Part shown: positions 61,547 to 64,000 of the stretch, piece by piece
Numbering within the stretch: the stretch's first letter is position 1
Layout: each line of letters starts with the position of its first letter
Assembly: GCF_014645615.1 (NCBI RefSeq)
Contig: NZ_BMMB01000005.1
Span: 496,001 to 560,000, forward strand
Length of the DNA: 64,000 nucleotides
Reading direction: 5' to 3'
Source: Paenibacillus hunanensis
GTDB taxonomy: Bacteria > Bacillota > Bacilli > Paenibacillales > Paenibacillaceae
Notes under the pieces: model-generated
Databases searched by the model: none
Seen by the model: only the letters and a program-made list of their open reading frames with translations
Told to the model about the DNA's origin: nothing
Made by a program: the position numbers and the translations under genes

Positions 61547-62428
61547 CTACTCCCCCACAATTGCTCGCAAGGTACTGATACTTTCCTGTAAAAATCTCTG
61601 ATTCTGCTCCATCCCTCTACTCTTACACCAAACGACAGCACTGAACGCATCGTAAAAGCTATAAAACGCCAGTACATCCTCCAAATCCATCATCGGACGC
61701 ACCGTTTCATATCCTTCAATATAAGCTGCTCGAGTCCCCGGATAGACCTGCCATAGATAACGATTCACCTTCGTAAAATCAATCTCTGCCGATCCTCCAC
61801 GTGCACTCTCAAAATCAATAATGCCCGCTACACGATCGCCCGCCACCAGAATATTGCCAGGCCTAAAATCCATATGTACCAGACAGGGCCCATCCACTTT
61901 CGGCAAAGCATAGAACACATGGTCAAAATGCCGTACACATCGCGCATAGAGCTCGGCATCAAGCACCTCACTACACGGCTGCTTCCAAGCCTCAAAGTTT
62001 CGCTGAATATACAATCGCCAATCGTTATCTTCAAGTTGCTGGAACCCACCCGCAGTATGCACACCAAAGCCCGGCATCTTCACTTCATGCATCATCGCAT
62101 GATACGTCCCGATCTGAAAAGCAAGCTGCTCGCCGATCCCCTCTGTGCAGGGCGCACCTTGAATGGCAGACAGCAGTAATGCCCCTGTCAGATGCTCATC
62201 TCCGTACCAGATATCCAATACCTTCGGCACAGGAATCACGCCTTGCAGGGTGTTCAGTATAGCAAACTCACGGTGTAACTTATCCCGGTTAAACGGAATT
62301 TTGACATACACCGTTTCCCCATCAGCCAGTGTGAGCTTGTACACTTCCGAGCTGAATGATTCCGGCACATCGTGTAGGGTAGAGACGTTTAATTGTAGCT
62401 GCTCGATAACACGAAGAATGGAATTCAT
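61547..62428 (-). CDS. Aminoglycoside phosphotransferase-like kinase (APH family)
   Basis: 293 aa. Kinase-like fold: VYKLTLADGETVYVKIPFNRDKLHREFAILNTL (nucleotide Lys in VKIP), LVHMDFRPGNILV as catalytic loop (Asp in HMDF), and GIIDFESARGGSAEIDF as metal loop. It is close to the unspecific APH-like small-molecule kinases of Bacilli; true resistance activity cannot be inferred. GATAGGAGGATTGTC precedes ATG 62428 (MNSILRVIEQ). Single gene with the terminator at 61291-61327. Confidence 0.88.
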   Translation of the reverse strand: MNSILRVIEQLQLNVSTLHDVPESFSSEVYKLTLADGETVYVKIPFNRDKLHREFAILNTLQGVIPVPKVLDIWYGDEHLTGALLLSAIQGAPCTEGIGEQLAFQIGTYHAMMHEVKMPGFGVHTAGGFQQLEDNDWRLYIQRNFEAWKQPCSEVLDAELYARCVRHFDHVFYALPKVDGPCLVHMDFRPGNILVAGDRVAGIIDFESARGGSAEIDFTKVNRYLWQVYPGTRAAYIEGYETVRPMMDLEDVLAFYSFYDAFSAVVWCKSRGMEQNQRFLQESISTLRAIVGE

Positions 62429-62547
62429 GACAATCCTCCTATCCATAAAGCGGATCATACCAGATATGGAGTGACTTTTTAAGTATACACAGATGTACTA
62501 TTTGTTTATTAGGGGCGATCCAAATGGATGCGTGGTACATCTAGTTC

Positions 62548-62814
62548 CTATCTAACTTCCATAGCCGAGTGGATCGTATTCATAATTTGCGTATAGTTCG
62601 TCGTAAATAATATGTAGTTCTGTGTCTTCGTCTGAATCGCTACTCGATCGGTCGTTCCATAAGGTGTCCCGATACGAATCGCATCTGCTTCCTTGCCACC
62701 ATACGTATCGTCCAGCGAGACGCTGACAATATCCGCAATCGGAATGACGATTTTGCTGAGTTGATACTTGATGATGATATCCTGATCTACTTTCTTTACA
62801 TCGAGTCCTAGCAT
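62548..62814 (-). CDS. SunI/YnzG-family small protein
   Basis: 88 aa. MLGLDVKKVDQDIIIKYQLSKIVIPIADIVSVSLDDTYGG, then RIGTPYGTTDRVAIQTKTQNYILFTTN, matches the bacterial PH-like fold of SunI (sublancin immunity) and YnzG-type proteins; most genomic copies are not linked to a bacteriocin and none is seen here. AAAGGAGGAACCCCAAC precedes ATG 62814, discarding a longer frame. Divergent from a hypothetical gene. Confidence 0.72.
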   Translation of the reverse strand: MLGLDVKKVDQDIIIKYQLSKIVIPIADIVSVSLDDTYGGKEADAIRIGTPYGTTDRVAIQTKTQNYILFTTNYTQIMNTIHSAMEVR

Positions 62815-62931
62815 GTTGGGGTTCCTCCTTTGGGTAAAACAGGGATACGTATATGATATCATAAGTGGGAGGAAAATCCATTTTGAGCGCGACAGTCCAT
62901 AGATGGAGATAAAGGAGAGGCGAATCGACAT

Positions 62932-63312
62932 ATGAAGACTTCACTTCGCAATATCACTGTACATGATCAAAAGTTTGTATACTGGTACACCAGCGGTGCT
63001 TGTTTCACCTTGAATCTGTCTGTTAAGGGCGATAAAAATAGTACGATTACTTTGTTGTTCCAAGCAATATCACCTCCTGAGAAGCCTTATACGTTTTGGG
63101 CATTTTATGACATCGTTGCACAGCAGAATGAGACAGAGGTGATCCTTCACGTAGCGCGACCCAAGCATATTGCTGAGATTCTCACATATTTGTTAGATCA
63201 GCGACGTGAGCTATGGCTTAAAGGAAAGCCTCAGATTATCGAATCCGGGTGGGGGATTTTAGAGGAGATGGGCTATGCTGATCCGAAGCCAGTATGGGTT
63301 ACGGAGTGGTAG
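62932..63312 (+). CDS. Hypothetical protein, 126 aa
   Basis: Soluble, Trp/Tyr-rich protein with about five beta strands (FVYWYTSGACFTLNL, STITLLFQAI, TFWAFYDIVAQQ) and two helices at the end. No family recognised. ATAAAGGAGAGGCGAATCGACAT precedes the ATG (good ribosome site, slightly far). Terminator downstream. Confidence 0.65.
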   Translation: MKTSLRNITVHDQKFVYWYTSGACFTLNLSVKGDKNSTITLLFQAISPPEKPYTFWAFYDIVAQQNETEVILHVARPKHIAEILTYLLDQRRELWLKGKPQIIESGWGILEEMGYADPKPVWVTEW

Positions 63313-63361
63313 TACAATTTTAGATAAAGATATACGAGCTTCTAAGTATACTGATAAACAA

Positions 63362-63385
63362 AAAGCTCTCCAGATCGGAGAGCTC
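63362..63385 (-). terminator. Terminator of the ABC-F gene
   Basis: Minus strand AGCTCTCC-gatct-GGAGAGCT followed by TTTTTGTTT; about 76 nt after the stop. Confidence 0.8.
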
Positions 63386-63460
63386 ATGTAATCACGATTC
63401 TAAATTCAATACTCGTATCTATTCAGTAAAGAATGATACTAAGCAGCCTAAGACTAAAAT

Positions 63461-64000
63461 CTACAGCGCCTTAATCAATTCCTCCAGCTCATCCACCAAC
63501 ACTTTCGCCTTCTCAAAATTCGTATCCTTCAGCGCCAGCTCGATCTGCATCTCTACAGCCTTCTTCTTCTCTTCCGCCTGCAAATAATCCTTACTAAAAT
63601 GACTTGCATAGATCATCTGTCTGAACTTGCGCATGCTCATTTTGCGGATCGTCTTGTTATCAATAATTAGCACATAATCCATCCCATTCACGACCGAATA
63701 GAAATCGTGGGAGATCATTAGAATGGCGCCTTTGTAGTCAATAATCGCCTTCTCCAGTGCGATCTGTGTGTAAATATCCAGATGGCTGGTCGGCTCATCC
63801 AGCAGCAGCAGATTTGCTCCGCTTGCAGCTACTTTTGCCAGTTGTAGAATATTCTTTTCGCCACCGGATAGCGATTCGATCTTCTGATTCAGGATTTCGC
63901 CCTCGAATCCGTGTGTAGCGAGGTAGGCACGCACGTCATCATACGTTGCGAATCCGGCTTCGATGAACTCGTGCAGCATCGTGTTGGAGCCTTGCAGCGT
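63461..64000 (-). CDS. ABC-F type ATPase, C-terminal part (runs off the window)
   Basis: 179 codons of the end of the gene; its start lies beyond base 64000. The second ATPase is visible: signature LSGGEKNILQLAKVA, Walker B ANLLLLDEPTSHLD, switch His in LMISHDFYSV, and a C-terminal coiled tail (YLQAEEKKKAVEMQIELALKDTNFEKAKVLVDEL). Lack of membrane helices and the tail fit ABC-F translation factors, among them antibiotic-resistance (ribosome-protection) proteins. The exact subgroup cannot be told without the front half. ATG 63979 is an internal Met. Confidence 0.85.
   Translation of the reverse strand, partial: TLQGSNTMLHEFIEAGFATYDDVRAYLATHGFEGEILNQKIESLSGGEKNILQLAKVAASGANLLLLDEPTSHLDIYTQIALEKAIIDYKGAILMISHDFYSVVNGMDYVLIIDNKTIRKMSMRKFRQMIYASHFSKDYLQAEEKKKAVEMQIELALKDTNFEKAKVLVDELEELIKAL

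Noticed and set aside
61547..62428. Calling the APH-like kinase an antibiotic-resistance gene
   Set aside because: The family includes many small-molecule kinases; nothing in the sequence or context points to resistance.

Overview
The window looks like a chromosomal stretch of a Paenibacillus-type Firmicute. The signs are SLH-anchored secreted polysaccharidases, a 'stalk' (copper amine oxidase N-terminal) protein, a CYP102-type self-sufficient P450, malate:quinone oxidoreductase, strong AGGAGG-type ribosome sites, and CcpA/AraR-like operators. No rRNA, tRNA, CRISPR array, prophage or complete insertion sequence was seen. The genus is inferred from gene content; no species is claimed.

Layout. 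1-8.6 kb: the end of a sugar ABC permease, methylthioribose kinase, two small orphan genes, and a beta-glucoside PTS locus (GntR-type regulator, IIBCA permease, GH1 6-phospho-beta-glucosidase). A ~130-nt inverted-repeat element sits in the leaders of both mtnK and the GH1 gene, and its paired positions covary between the two copies. 8.7-16.4 kb: stalk-domain protein, AHSA1/START protein, an XRE/MmyB-type regulator preceded by a 14-unit hexanucleotide tandem repeat, an SDR, and two hypotheticals, with a secreted PL4 rhamnogalacturonan lyase between them. 16.9-36.5 kb: a plant cell wall region holding an SLH-anchored GH53 galactanase, mqo, a hypothetical, a GH43 glycosidase, a two-component system with a double-kinase sensor and a SARP-like regulator, a PQQ-type sugar dehydrogenase lipoprotein and the araBDA operon with two AraR-like boxes. 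cre-like sites precede the PL4, GH53, GH43, ara and PTS genes. Together these genes would cut pectin side chains (galactan, arabinan, RG-I) outside the cell and feed arabinose and phospho-glucosides into central metabolism.

37-47.6 kb: a MidA-like methyltransferase with TPRs, a CYP102 P450 fusion preceded by an Rrf2 regulator, and a 1,356-aa SLH surface protein with a seven-blade propeller-like head. 47.9-64 kb: a SUKH/HEAT protein, then a run of short detoxification or stress units, most built as a one-component regulator facing an enzyme or pump: TetR/MATE, HxlR/NAD(P)H oxidoreductase, MerR/SDR, HxlR/RidA and MerR/flavin reductase. Several of these have visible palindromic operators or 19-bp-spacer MerR promoters. 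EVE, DinB, WYL, VOC, APH-like, SunI-like and a partial ABC-F gene complete the window.

The most unusual signals are non-coding: the covarying leader element, a TetR/MATE operator 13-mer recurring with the same 20-bp phasing inside the mtnK copy of that element, a 51-bp duplicate found both upstream of mqo and just upstream of a terminator (a possible small RNA), a terminator-like hairpin in the mqo leader, and a 16-bp-phased triple repeat upstream of the PL4 gene.
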